DNA from: Flagellimonas abyssi
Lineage (GTDB): Bacteria > Bacteroidota > Bacteroidia > Flavobacteriales > Flavobacteriaceae
Length of the DNA: 64,000 nt
Assembly: GCF_019457905.1 (NCBI RefSeq)
Contig: NZ_JAHZSV010000013.1
Location: forward strand, 62,001-126,000
Direction: 5' to 3'
This document shows positions 1 through 8,507 of this stretch, one piece after another. The stretch's first letter is position 1, and every line of letters starts with the position of its first letter. The notes beneath the pieces were generated by a model that saw only the letters and a list, made by a program, of their open reading frames with translations, did no database searches and was not told where the DNA came from. Made by a program: the position numbers and the translations under genes.

Positions 1-536
1 AAAATCAGAAAGCAGACCAAAATCCCCACCAAAAATGCAATGATTTGATTATCGGAAAGGGTAGAGGCAAATATCCCGATGGATGTGTAACAGGCCATCA
101 AAAACAACAATCCAAAGTAAGAGCCCAGTACGACGCCAAGGTCGTAATTGCCCTCTGTCATTCCCAATCCAGATATGGCGAAAACATACACTATCGTCGG
201 GATTACTGCGATAACGCACAAAAGAAAGGCGCCCCAAAATTTCCCGAGTACCAATTTCCAGATGGAGATGGGTTTGATCAACAGCAATTCCAGCGTACCC
301 ATTTTCCGTTCTTCGGAAAAGCTCTTCATGGTTATGGCGGGCACCAAAAAAATAAAAATCCAAGGAGCCAGCAAAAAGAAGTTGCTCAAATCGGCAAAGC
401 CGTAATCAAAAATGTTGTATTCGCTTTTGAAGACCCAAAGGAACAGTCCATTGAGCAGTAAAAACGACCCCACGATCAAATAACCGATGGGCGATGTGAA
501 AAAAGACCGTACCTCTCTCTTAAAAATTGCGAACAT
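1..536 (-). CDS. gldF: GldF, gliding-motility ABC transporter permease (partial, 3' end off window)
   Basis: Reading leftward from the ATG at 536 there is an uninterrupted frame of 178 codons that leaves the window at base 1, so the C-terminus is missing. The start MFAIFKREVRSFF, the hydrophobic stretches after it and the segment SFSEERKMGTLELLLIKPIS are typical of ABC-2 permeases of the GldF type. GldF is the inner-membrane permease of the GldA/F/G complex linked to gliding and type IX secretion in some Flavobacteriia. The start overlaps the stop of the preceding gene by one base (TAATG), which suggests translational coupling. gldG would be expected just outside the window. Confidence 0.85.
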   Translation of the reverse strand, partial: MFAIFKREVRSFFTSPIGYLIVGSFLLLNGLFLWVFKSEYNIFDYGFADLSNFFLLAPWIFIFLVPAITMKSFSEERKMGTLELLLIKPISIWKLVLGKFWGAFLLCVIAVIPTIVYVFAISGLGMTEGNYDLGVVLGSYFGLLFLMACYTSIGIFASTLSDNQIIAFLVGILVCFLI

Positions 537-838
537 TAAGATGGGTTTGTTGATTGAATTTTATGAACACTCCAAGCTTCGGGTTTATCGGCGAACAATT
601 TTTTGGTATTGCCCCAAACCCCTTTAAAGAAATCCGAGTTTCTATAGTTGTCCAGATGGGCTTCCGTATCCCAAAAACTATAGGTGAAAAATATGTTGGA
701 ATTCGTAATGTCTTGATACAGTTCTACCATATTACAACCATCGAAAGACAAGATGCCATTTTTAGATTCTTCAAAGATTCGCTCAAAACTAGCAATATTT
801 TCGGGTTTAAAAGTCAGTTTTACAATGCGTATCAACAT
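536..838 (-). CDS. Antibiotic biosynthesis monooxygenase (ABM) domain protein, 100 aa
   Basis: A 100-residue single-domain protein with the ferredoxin-like ABM pattern: a first strand MLIRIVKLTFKPE, a helix with FERIFEESK, a central MVELYQDITNSNIFFTYSFWD and a C-terminal AWSVHKIQS strand. The family includes quinol monooxygenases and heme-degrading or purely ligand-binding proteins, so the substrate cannot be named. It starts directly after the stop of the SAM hydroxide adenosyltransferase (TAAATG, no gap) and its own stop overlaps the gldF start by one base. It is therefore the middle cistron of a tightly coupled three-gene unit. No signal peptide is seen and it is probably cytoplasmic. Confidence 0.75.
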   Translation of the reverse strand: MLIRIVKLTFKPENIASFERIFEESKNGILSFDGCNMVELYQDITNSNIFFTYSFWDTEAHLDNYRNSDFFKGVWGNTKKLFADKPEAWSVHKIQSTNPS

Positions 839-1669
839 TTACAGGAAATTTATGGTTACCGTGTCCCTGTAATTCAGTCCAAGGAGCGAAGATGCTCCCC
901 CAACGGAATTCAGGTCACTTTTATAAATGGCGAGCTCAATATAGCCGGCAGAATTGAACAGGGCGAGCGCATCTCCTGGACCTTTGCGCTGGTTCCGTTC
1001 CAAATTATAGTTGATGATGCCGTTATAGCTCTGGTGCACTTGCCGTATTTTGGTGGTCCGTGCAATAATCTCAAAATCACGACCGCTACGATAGGCCTCA
1101 AAAAGACTTTTCTGGATATTGGTGACCACATTCCCGTAGTTATCAATATAAATAACATTGCCCGTAATGGATTTGCCTTCATTGGTGATGCGTGGTTCAA
1201 AATCGCGTAGCTCTTTCAAGTTTTCGAAGGGTCGGCCTATAACTTCTAGTTTCCCGCCGCGAGCAATATGGCAGGCTACCTGAACAAAAATGTGGAGTAC
1301 GGGAAAAGCACCGGCTTCCGCATTGGGTAGATTGATTTCCACGACTTTTTCGGGTTGAACCTCGGAAGTTATCAAGGAAATAACACCACTGTTGGCGCTT
1401 ACAAAATACTGCCCGTCCACTTGAACCACAATATGCTCGTTTTCTGGTGAAATTTCCGAATCCACTCCAACAATATGAACCGTTCCCTTTGGGAACGAAC
1501 GGTAGGCGTTCCTAAGGATATAGGCACATTCCTGAATGTTGAAAGGACTAATGGAGTGCGAAATATCAACAATACTAATATCAGGGATGTTGCTCAGTAT
1601 TGCCCCTTTAACAGCACCCACAAAGTGGTCCTTGTATCCAAAATCGGTAGTTAGGGTTATGATTGGCAT
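839..1669 (-). CDS. SAM hydroxide adenosyltransferase (DUF62 family)
   Basis: A 276-aa protein with the N-terminal signature TLTTDFGYKDHFVGAVKGAI and conserved blocks SISPFNIQECAYIL, GTVHIVGVDSE, SANSGVISL and YIDNYGNVVTN. These identify the family related to the bacterial fluorinase and chlorinase, whose common members use hydroxide to split S-adenosylmethionine into adenosine and methionine. The asparagine-rich C-terminal block is present, and the length is usual for the family. It is the first gene of the leftward unit ending in gldF. It is divergent from phoH across about 120 bp, and no clear -7 box was found for it. Confidence 0.85.
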   Translation of the reverse strand: MPIITLTTDFGYKDHFVGAVKGAILSNIPDISIVDISHSISPFNIQECAYILRNAYRSFPKGTVHIVGVDSEISPENEHIVVQVDGQYFVSANSGVISLITSEVQPEKVVEINLPNAEAGAFPVLHIFVQVACHIARGGKLEVIGRPFENLKELRDFEPRITNEGKSITGNVIYIDNYGNVVTNIQKSLFEAYRSGRDFEIIARTTKIRQVHQSYNGIINYNLERNQRKGPGDALALFNSAGYIELAIYKSDLNSVGGASSLLGLNYRDTVTINFL

Positions 1670-1714
1670 ACAATACTGTTGATATGTTTTTCCGCGTTCA
1701 AATTGATTTTTAGT

Positions 1715-1722
1715 TAAGTTTG
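1715..1722 (+). promoter_or_regulatory. -7 box TAnnTTTG upstream of phoH
   Basis: TAAGTTTG matches the Bacteroidota -7 consensus. Transcription would begin near 1728, downstream of the upstream in-frame TTG at 1720. The phoH start is therefore placed at 1789. A clear -33 TTTG is not seen. Confidence 0.5.
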
Positions 1723-1788
1723 TTTGTAAAATTAGTCAAAAAAGAAAGAATTAAATTCTTCAAAAACAACTGTAACACCTCACAATTT

Positions 1789-2748
1789 TTGAACGAACTA
1801 ATAATTGAACTTACGGATATTAGCCCCCAGGAATTTTTTGGACAACAAAATTCCAATATCGAGTTGCTTAAAAAGTATTTTCCTAAACTTAAGATTGTGG
1901 CTCGGGGCAACAAAATCAAGGTATTTGGTGATGAAGAGCTTTTGGAAGAGTTCGACAAGCGCTTTGACGAGCTTACCAGCCAATTTGCCAAATACAACAA
2001 ACTCGATGAAAACATGATCGAGCGAGTGCTTACCAGTAGTAGCAAGGAGGAATATACATCTTCCAAAAGTAGTGGTGATGTTTTGGTGCACGGTGTCAGT
2101 GGCAGATTGATAAAGGCCCAGACCGCCAATCAAAGACGATTGGTGGATGCCTGTAAAGTGGACGATATGGTCTTTGCCATTGGTCCTGCCGGTACCGGTA
2201 AGACCTACACCGGTGTTGCCTTGGCCGTAAAAGCTTTGAAAGAAAAACAAGTGAGGCGTATTATTCTTACACGACCTGCTGTGGAAGCAGGTGAGAACCT
2301 AGGTTTTCTTCCCGGCGACCTTAAAGAGAAGCTAGATCCCTATATGCAGCCTTTGTATGATGCACTTCGTGATATGATTCCTTCTGAAAAATTGGAAAAG
2401 TATATCGAGGACGGTACAATCCAGATTGCGCCGATGGCCTTCATGCGCGGACGCACTTTGGATAATGCCTTTGTAATCTTGGACGAGGCGCAGAATACCA
2501 CCCACGCCCAAATGAAAATGTTCCTGACACGTATGGGTAAAAACGCCAAGTTTTTGTTGACAGGCGACCCCGGGCAGATAGATTTGCCACGTAGGGTAAT
2601 TTCAGGTCTCAAAGAGGCTTTGCTTATTTTGAAGAATGTGGAGGGCATCAGTATCATTTACTTGGATGATAAAGATGTGATACGGCACAAATTGGTGAAA
2701 AAGGTGATTGATGCCTATAAAAACATAGAGCACCAAAATCAATACTAA
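1789..2748 (+). CDS. PhoH family ATPase
   Basis: A 319-aa PhoH-like P-loop protein, probably an RNA-associated ATPase related to superfamily 1 helicases. The Walker A motif GPAGTGKT lies at about residues 132-139, Walker B is the segment VILDEAQN, and the sensor-like block LLTGDPGQIDLPRR follows. The TTG at 1789 (LNELIIELTDIS) is preferred as the start because family members usually begin here and because the -7 box at 1715 would place the transcript start downstream of the other in-frame TTG at 1720. purC follows after six bases, and the two probably form an operon. The role of PhoH in Bacteroidota remains loosely defined. Confidence 0.88.
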   Translation: MNELIIELTDISPQEFFGQQNSNIELLKKYFPKLKIVARGNKIKVFGDEELLEEFDKRFDELTSQFAKYNKLDENMIERVLTSSSKEEYTSSKSSGDVLVHGVSGRLIKAQTANQRRLVDACKVDDMVFAIGPAGTGKTYTGVALAVKALKEKQVRRIILTRPAVEAGENLGFLPGDLKEKLDPYMQPLYDALRDMIPSEKLEKYIEDGTIQIAPMAFMRGRTLDNAFVILDEAQNTTHAQMKMFLTRMGKNAKFLLTGDPGQIDLPRRVISGLKEALLILKNVEGISIIYLDDKDVIRHKLVKKVIDAYKNIEHQNQY

Positions 2749-2754
2749 AAAAAT

Positions 2755-3708
2755 ATGGGAATGAATACGCTTATGTCCACGGATTTTAACTTTCCTGGAC
2801 AAAAATCGGTTTATAAAGGAAAGGTAAGAGAGGTTTATACATTGGACAACGATATTTTGGTGATGGTGGCCACAGACCGCCTTTCTGCATTTGACGTGGT
2901 GATGCCCAAGGGAATTCCCTACAAAGGTCAGATTTTAAATCAAATAGCCACCAAAATGATGAAGGATACCGAGGATATTGTTCCCAACTGGTTGATGGCC
3001 ACTCCAGATCCCAATGTAGCTATCGGAAAGGCTTGCGAGCCCTATAAAGTGGAAATGGTGATCAGGGGCTACATGTCAGGCCACGCCTCTCGTGAGTACA
3101 AAGCTGGTAAAAGATTGCTTTGTGGGGTGCCAATGCCCGAAGGGATGAAAGAGAACGATAAGTTTCCGGAACCCATCATCACGCCGGCTACCAAAGCGGA
3201 AAAGGGAGATCATGACGAGGATATTTCCAAAGAAGATATTTTAAAACGAGGTATTGTATCCAAAGAAGATTATGAAGTCTTAGAAAAATATACCCGTGCT
3301 CTTTTTCAAAGAGGAACCGAAATCGCGGCCAAACGAGGATTGATTTTAGTTGATACCAAATATGAATTCGGTAAGACCAAAGATGGTGAAATTGTGTTGA
3401 TTGATGAGATACATACTCCGGATTCATCACGTTATTTTTATGCAGAGGGTTACGAGGAACGTCAGGATAAAGGAGAAGCTCAAAAACAATTGTCCAAAGA
3501 ATTTGTTAGACAATGGTTGATTTCCAATGGATTCCAAGGACTGGAGGGGCAATCGGTTCCCGAAATGTCGGATGAGTACATCGAATCGGTGTCCAATCGA
3601 TATATCGAACTTTATGAGAATATTACTGGAGAGAAATTTGTGAAAAGTGATATCTCTGATCTACAGGAAAGAATTTTATCCAATGTAACCGCATATTTGG
3701 CAAAATAA
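2755..3708 (+). CDS. purC: Phosphoribosylaminoimidazole-succinocarboxamide synthase
   Basis: A 317-aa SAICAR synthetase, which joins CAIR and aspartate with ATP in de novo purine synthesis. Recognisable blocks are [52 protein letters not shown]-like [13 protein letters not shown], and [13 protein letters not shown]. The length fits the longer PurC class common in Bacteroidota rather than the roughly 240-aa E. coli form. The ATG at 2755 and the one at 2761 are both possible starts. It lies six bases after phoH, and a strong terminator follows it at 3742. Confidence 0.95.
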   Translation: MGMNTLMSTDFNFPGQKSVYKGKVREVYTLDNDILVMVATDRLSAFDVVMPKGIPYKGQILNQIATKMMKDTEDIVPNWLMATPDPNVAIGKACEPYKVEMVIRGYMSGHASREYKAGKRLLCGVPMPEGMKENDKFPEPIITPATKAEKGDHDEDISKEDILKRGIVSKEDYEVLEKYTRALFQRGTEIAAKRGLILVDTKYEFGKTKDGEIVLIDEIHTPDSSRYFYAEGYEERQDKGEAQKQLSKEFVRQWLISNGFQGLEGQSVPEMSDEYIESVSNRYIELYENITGEKFVKSDISDLQERILSNVTAYLAK

Positions 3709-3741
3709 TCATTGCACACTTGTTATGTGACCAATAAAAGA

Positions 3742-3769
3742 AAGGGAATTCTGTGAATTCCCTTTTTTT
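3742..3769 (+). terminator. Rho-independent terminator after purC
   Basis: A perfect 10-bp stem, AAGGGAATTC with GAATTCCCTT, has a 3-nt loop TGT and is followed by a T run. Confidence 0.88.
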
Positions 3770-3850
3770 GTTGCCTCAATAGTAATAAATCTTAAAACTA
3801 AATTGATATATTGACATGGCACAAAGGAATTAACTAAACAAACCAACACC

Positions 3851-4114
3851 ATGTCAGAAAAACAAAAAAAGGCTACCGCATATTGGAGAGAGAATTTAAA
3901 GTATTTGACGATTTTACTCCTCATATGGTTCTTGGTCTCCTACGGGGCCGGCATTCTCTTTAAGGATGCGTTGGATTCCATCCGCATTGGAGGCTTTAAA
4001 CTGGGATTTTGGTTTGCCCAGCAAGGAGCTATCTATGTATTTGTCATTCTCATTTTTGTATACGTTCGGCTTATGAACAAGTTGGACAAAAAATACGGCT
4101 ACAACGAGGATTAA
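3851..4114 (+). CDS. DUF4212 small subunit of a sodium/solute symporter
   Basis: An 87-aa protein with two predicted membrane segments, roughly residues 18-38 and 52-74, and the conserved beginning KKATAYWRENLKYL plus FKLGFWFAQQGAIYVFVILIF. This small subunit is regularly encoded directly before VC_2705-type members of the solute:sodium symporter family and is thought to assemble with them. It lies 20 bp upstream of the large subunit and begins the acetate module that ends with acs. Confidence 0.88.
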   Translation: MSEKQKKATAYWRENLKYLTILLLIWFLVSYGAGILFKDALDSIRIGGFKLGFWFAQQGAIYVFVILIFVYVRLMNKLDKKYGYNED

Positions 4115-4134
4115 CCAATCATTAAAACTTTATT

Positions 4135-5850
4135 ATGAGTGATGTTCAAATTTGGACCTATGCATTGGTCGCACTATCCTTTGGTCTGTATATAGGAATT
4201 GCCATTTGGTCCCGGGCTGGTTCCACAAAAGAATTCTACGTGGCCGGTGGAGGAGTGTCTCCTTTGGCCAACGGAATGGCAACCGCAGCCGATTGGATGT
4301 CGGCGGCCTCCTTTATCTCCATGGCAGGAATCATATCCTTTGCAGGGTATGACGGAGCTGTGTATTTAATGGGATGGACTGGTGGCTACGTGCTTTTGGC
4401 CCTTTTATTGGCACCATACCTAAGAAAGTTCGGAAAGTTTACCGTGCCCGATTTTATCGGGGAACGTTACTATTCCAAAACGGCACGTGTTGTTGCAGTT
4501 ATCTGTGCGCTTATTGTTTCCTTTACCTATGTGGCGGGGCAAATGCGAGGAGTTGGAATCGTATTTTCTAGATACCTCGAGGTTGATATAAACACAGGCG
4601 TCGTTATCGGAATGGTGATTGTATTGTTCTATGCCGTTCTCGGGGGGATGAAGGGAATTACCTATACCCAAGTGGCCCAATACTGCGTATTGATATTTGC
4701 CTTTATGGTGCCCGCTATATTTATTTCAATCCAAATGACGGGTAACCCTGTTCCCCAGTTAGGTTTTGGGGATACCTTATCCGATGGGTCCGGGACTTAT
4801 CTTTTGGATAAACTGGATGGTCTTTCCGAAGAATTGGGTTTTGCGGCATATACGGATGGTAGCAAAAGTACCGTAGATGTGTTTGCAATAACACTTGCTT
4901 TAATGGTGGGTACGGCGGGACTGCCACATGTGATTGTACGATTTTTTACCGTAAAACGGGTCCGAGATGCCAGAAAATCGGCGGGATTGGCCCTCTTGTT
5001 CATTGCAATACTCTACACAACGGCACCAGCAGTGGCCGTTTTTGCCAGAACTAATCTTATTGAAACGGTAAGTGGAAAAGAGTATGATCAAATGCCAGAA
5101 TGGTTCAGTAGGTGGGAAAAAACAGGGTTGATTGCGCACGAGGATAAAAACGGTGACGGAAAAATACAGTACGTGGCATCTCCAGAGGTAAACGAACTTA
5201 CGGTAGATCGCGACATCATGGTATTGGCCAACCCGGAGATTGCCGACCTTCCCGCTTGGGTCATTGGCTTGATTGCCGCAGGAGGACTTGCCGCGGCACT
5301 GTCAACCGCTGCAGGGTTATTGCTAGTGATTTCTTCCTCGGTTTCCCATGATTTGATAAAGAACGTCCTTAAACCTGATCTTTCGGAAAAAGCGGAGCTA
5401 TGGGCGGCCCGACTTTCGGCAGCTGTGGCGGTTGTAGTAGCTGGTTACTTTGGCATAAATCCGCCCGGATTTGTGGCTGCAGTAGTCGCTTTGGCCTTTG
5501 GTTTAGCTGCGGCATCGTTTTTCCCTGCCATTATTCTAGGGATTTTTTATAAAAAGATGAACAGTAAAGGTGCCGTCTCCGGAATGATTGTTGGTCTTTG
5601 CTTAATGCTTTTCTATATGCTCAAATTCAAGTTTGGAATATTTGATGGAGGTCAAGAAGCAGTGGCTGGCCTACAGGAAAATTGGTGGTTCGGAGTTTCA
5701 CCAGAAGGGTTCGGAAGTATCGCTATGATTGTCAATTTCGTGGTGGCCATCATTGTTAACACGTTTACGGCTGATCCTCCGGAGGAAGTACAGGAAATTG
5801 TAGAAAATATTCGGGTTCCAAGTGGGGCGGGAGAGGCAATTGAACATTAG
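4135..5850 (+). CDS. Sodium:solute symporter, VC_2705/ActP-like large subunit
   Basis: A 571-aa multispanning symporter. The segment EFYVAGGGVSPLANGMATAADWMSAASF near residues 33-60 is typical of acetate/cation symporters of the SSS family, as are RVVAVICALIVSFTYVAGQMRGVG and the C-terminal helices. Acetate or a related short carboxylate is the likely substrate because acs follows immediately. An extramembrane loop at residues 337-348 reads DKNGDGKIQYVA, an EF-hand-like calcium loop lacking the usual final glutamate. The protein should sit in the inner membrane together with the DUF4212 subunit. Confidence 0.88.
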   Translation: MSDVQIWTYALVALSFGLYIGIAIWSRAGSTKEFYVAGGGVSPLANGMATAADWMSAASFISMAGIISFAGYDGAVYLMGWTGGYVLLALLLAPYLRKFGKFTVPDFIGERYYSKTARVVAVICALIVSFTYVAGQMRGVGIVFSRYLEVDINTGVVIGMVIVLFYAVLGGMKGITYTQVAQYCVLIFAFMVPAIFISIQMTGNPVPQLGFGDTLSDGSGTYLLDKLDGLSEELGFAAYTDGSKSTVDVFAITLALMVGTAGLPHVIVRFFTVKRVRDARKSAGLALLFIAILYTTAPAVAVFARTNLIETVSGKEYDQMPEWFSRWEKTGLIAHEDKNGDGKIQYVASPEVNELTVDRDIMVLANPEIADLPAWVIGLIAAGGLAAALSTAAGLLLVISSSVSHDLIKNVLKPDLSEKAELWAARLSAAVAVVVAGYFGINPPGFVAAVVALAFGLAAASFFPAIILGIFYKKMNSKGAVSGMIVGLCLMLFYMLKFKFGIFDGGQEAVAGLQENWWFGVSPEGFGSIAMIVNFVVAIIVNTFTADPPEEVQEIVENIRVPSGAGEAIEH

Positions 5851-5914
5851 AATAGCTGTGAAATCACTCCGTTTTTCCTTATTTTTAAAGCAGCTTAAAA
5901 TTTAATTGAACATA

Positions 5915-7822
5915 ATGAGTAACTACCACATTAAACACTTGGAGGAGTATTTTCAGGTGTATCGAAAATCCGTAAGGAACCCTGAAGGATTTTGGGAAGA
6001 AGTAGCAGAAGAACACTTTCATTGGCGAAAAAAATGGGATTCAGTTTTAGAATGGGACTTTACAAAACCAGAGGTTAGCTGGTTCAAAGGGGCCAAATTG
6101 AACATTACCGAGAACTGTATCGACCGCCACCTCCGGATAAGGGGAGATAAAACGGCTATTCTTTTTGAACCGAACGACCCTAACGAGGAAGCAGAACATA
6201 TAACTTACAGCCAACTTCACGAGCGTGTTTGCAAATATGCGAATGTGTTGAAGGAGCAAGGTGTTGAAAAGGGGGATAGGGTAGTTATTTATTTACCAAT
6301 GATTCCTGATTTGGCTATCTCTCTTTTGGCCTGTGCTCGTATTGGGGCCATTCATTCTGTAGTTTTTGCAGGGTTTTCATCAACCGCATTAGCAACAAGA
6401 ATCAACGATTGTGGCGCTAAAATGGTACTTACTTCAGATGGTTCTTACCGAGGAAAAAAGGTTATTGATCTAAAAGCAATCGTGGATGAAGCTTTGGAAA
6501 GTTGCCCTGATGTGAAAACTGTGTTGGTTTCTAAACGAACCGGAGGGGAAGTAAACATGAAAGGCGGTAGGGATGTTTGGGTTCAACCCCTATTGGATAA
6601 AGCATATTCTGATTGCGATCCGGAAATAATGGATGCTGAAGACCCATTGTTTATTCTTTATACCTCTGGCTCTACAGGTAGGCCCAAAGGAATGGTTCAC
6701 ACCACGGGAGGTTATATGGTTTATACTGCCTACACCTTTAAAAATGTATTCCAATATCGCGAAGAGGATGTGTATTGGTGTACTGCTGATATAGGGTGGA
6801 TTACTGGACACTCTTATATTGTATATGGGCCATTGGCCAACGGGGCCACAACGGTAATGTTTGAAGGTGTTCCGTCTTACCCGGACTTTGGACGCTTTTG
6901 GGATGTGGTACAAAAACACAAAGTAACGCAGTTCTACACGGCACCTACGGCAATACGGGCATTGGCCAAAGAGAATCTGGATTTTGTGACCAATCACGAT
7001 CTTTCCAGCCTTAAAGTTCTGGGTACTGTGGGAGAGCCGATCAATGAAGAAGCATGGCATTGGTACAATGATCACGTAGGTGATAAAAAATGCCCCATTG
7101 TGGATACTTGGTGGCAAACAGAGACCGGAGGTATCCTTATTTCACCAATACCTTTCTCCACACCAACGAAGCCGACGTATGCTACTTTGCCCATGCCAGG
7201 TATTCAACCGGCACTGATGGATGAAAATGGTAAGGAAATCAAAGGAAACCAAGTTGATGGAAGGCTTTGCATCAAGTATCCATGGCCATCCATTGCAAGA
7301 ACCATCTGGGGTAATCACCAGCGATATAAGGACACCTATTTTTCTGCTTTTGAAGGGAAATATTTTACCGGTGATGGAGCACTCAGGGATGAGGTGGGCT
7401 ACTATCGAATCACCGGTAGGGTTGATGATGTTATCATCGTGTCCGGTCATAATTTAGGAACGGCACCCATCGAAGATGCCATAAACGAGCATCCAGCCGT
7501 GGCCGAATCCGCCATTGTTGGTTTCCCACACGATATCAAAGGAAATGCATTGTACGGTTATATTATTCTGAAGGAAACAGGGGAAGATCGTAATCGTGAT
7601 AACCTCAAAAAGGAAATCAATCAATTGATTACCGAACATATTGGACCCATTGCCAAGCTGGATAAAATCCAGTTTGTGGAAGGATTGCCAAAAACACGAA
7701 GCGGTAAGATCATGAGGAGAATCCTTAGAAAGATAGCTTCCAAGGATACAGGCAACTTGGGGGACACTTCAACTTTATTGAATCCGGAAGTAGTGGAATC
7801 GATAATGAAGGAGAGTCTTTAA
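5915..7822 (+). CDS. acs: Acetate--CoA ligase (AMP-forming)
   Basis: Acetyl-CoA synthetase, about 635 aa, which makes acetyl-CoA from acetate, ATP and CoA through acetyl-AMP. Visible motifs are YTSGSTGRPKGMVH (AMP binding), DTWWQTETGG, the hinge/CoA region FTGDGALRDEVGYYRITGRVDD, and PKTRSGKIMRR, whose lysine is the usual acetylation site in this family. The ATG at 5915 is preferred over the in-frame TTG at 5906 because MSNYHIKHLEEY resembles the usual N-terminus. It is the last gene of the symporter-acs unit and converges with the DUF294/exonuclease pair. Confidence 0.95.
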   Translation: MSNYHIKHLEEYFQVYRKSVRNPEGFWEEVAEEHFHWRKKWDSVLEWDFTKPEVSWFKGAKLNITENCIDRHLRIRGDKTAILFEPNDPNEEAEHITYSQLHERVCKYANVLKEQGVEKGDRVVIYLPMIPDLAISLLACARIGAIHSVVFAGFSSTALATRINDCGAKMVLTSDGSYRGKKVIDLKAIVDEALESCPDVKTVLVSKRTGGEVNMKGGRDVWVQPLLDKAYSDCDPEIMDAEDPLFILYTSGSTGRPKGMVHTTGGYMVYTAYTFKNVFQYREEDVYWCTADIGWITGHSYIVYGPLANGATTVMFEGVPSYPDFGRFWDVVQKHKVTQFYTAPTAIRALAKENLDFVTNHDLSSLKVLGTVGEPINEEAWHWYNDHVGDKKCPIVDTWWQTETGGILISPIPFSTPTKPTYATLPMPGIQPALMDENGKEIKGNQVDGRLCIKYPWPSIARTIWGNHQRYKDTYFSAFEGKYFTGDGALRDEVGYYRITGRVDDVIIVSGHNLGTAPIEDAINEHPAVAESAIVGFPHDIKGNALYGYIILKETGEDRNRDNLKKEINQLITEHIGPIAKLDKIQFVEGLPKTRSGKIMRRILRKIASKDTGNLGDTSTLLNPEVVESIMKESL

Positions 7823-7846
7823 AAAGGCTTGTTCAATAAAATGAAG

Positions 7847-7880
7847 AAGGACCTCTTTATCTTAGGAGGTCCTTTATTTT
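7847..7880. terminator. Terminator between acs and the exonuclease gene
   Basis: A 9-bp stem, AAGGACCTC with GAGGTCCTT, is followed by T-rich sequence on the plus strand. The hairpin overlaps the stop and last codons of the minus-strand exonuclease gene, so it may serve both directions. Confidence 0.72.
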
Positions 7881-8507
7881 TTGAGGTTTTAGTTTTTCAA
7901 TGGTTCTCAAAAAAGCTATAGCTGTAATAAAGGCGTCGCCTAAAGCTGTATGTCTATCTTTTCTGGAGATACTGAATTTTTTGGCAAGGTCGTCCAAGGA
8001 GTATCTTTCCTTTTTTTGGACCACAGAAGAAATCAAAAGGGTTCTAATGTATAGGGATTCAGTGTCCAATGTCTTGTTTTTGAGTTTGGGCAATCCGTTC
8101 CTTTTGAGCGCGGCATTGATCATATTGACATCGAACATCACATGGTGTCCCACCAGTATATAACTTTTGACATATACCAAAAATTGCTTCAGGGCTTCAA
8201 GTTCGGAAATAGTGTTCTTCTTACTTTTCTTAAGGATTCCATGGATTTCAGCACTTTCGGAATCATAGTGTTCCTGTTGGATATAAACTTCAAAAGTGTC
8301 CTTGACCACAATATTGTTGTCCTTAAGCTTTAGGGCACCTATACAGAGCATTCGGTCCTTTGTGAAACTAAAACCGGTGGTCTCCGTATCCAACACTACA
8401 AAAATATTTTCATGGATATCCTCTGGAAGCTTTTCTTTGAAATGCTCCTCATAGGCCCGCCAGAAATCGGGCAGTTCCAGCGGTTTCTTTTTGGAGAACG
8501 GCCACAT
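7857..8507 (-). CDS. DEDDh 3'-5' exonuclease (DnaQ-like)
   Basis: A 216-aa exonuclease. ExoI is VVLDTETTGFSF (D and E metal ligands), ExoII is VGHHVMFDVNMIN, and ExoIII is KDRHTALGDAF, giving the DEDDh set. Such stand-alone proteins resemble DNA polymerase III epsilon or oligoribonuclease-like enzymes. The start overlaps the stop of the DUF294 gene by one base (TAATG), so the pair is probably translated together. This pairing with a cNMP/CBS/DUF294 protein next to acs and its symporter is known from other bacteria, which makes replication proofreading an unlikely main role. The substrate is unknown. Confidence 0.85.
   Translation of the reverse strand: MWPFSKKKPLELPDFWRAYEEHFKEKLPEDIHENIFVVLDTETTGFSFTKDRMLCIGALKLKDNNIVVKDTFEVYIQQEHYDSESAEIHGILKKSKKNTISELEALKQFLVYVKSYILVGHHVMFDVNMINAALKRNGLPKLKNKTLDTESLYIRTLLISSVVQKKERYSLDDLAKKFSISRKDRHTALGDAFITAIAFLRTIEKLKPQKIKDLLR

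Noticed and set aside
45-461. A 138-codon plus-strand open frame opposite gldF
   Set aside because: Its composition is that of antisense of a hydrophobic protein, and gldF is clear on the other strand.
554-1210. A 218-codon plus-strand open frame opposite the ABM and SAM-enzyme genes
   Set aside because: It lies wholly antisense to two well-supported genes and resembles no family I know.
3820-3850. Sigma-54 promoter before the symporter genes (TGGCAC at 3816)
   Set aside because: The TGGCAC part is present but there is no TTGC at the required spacing.
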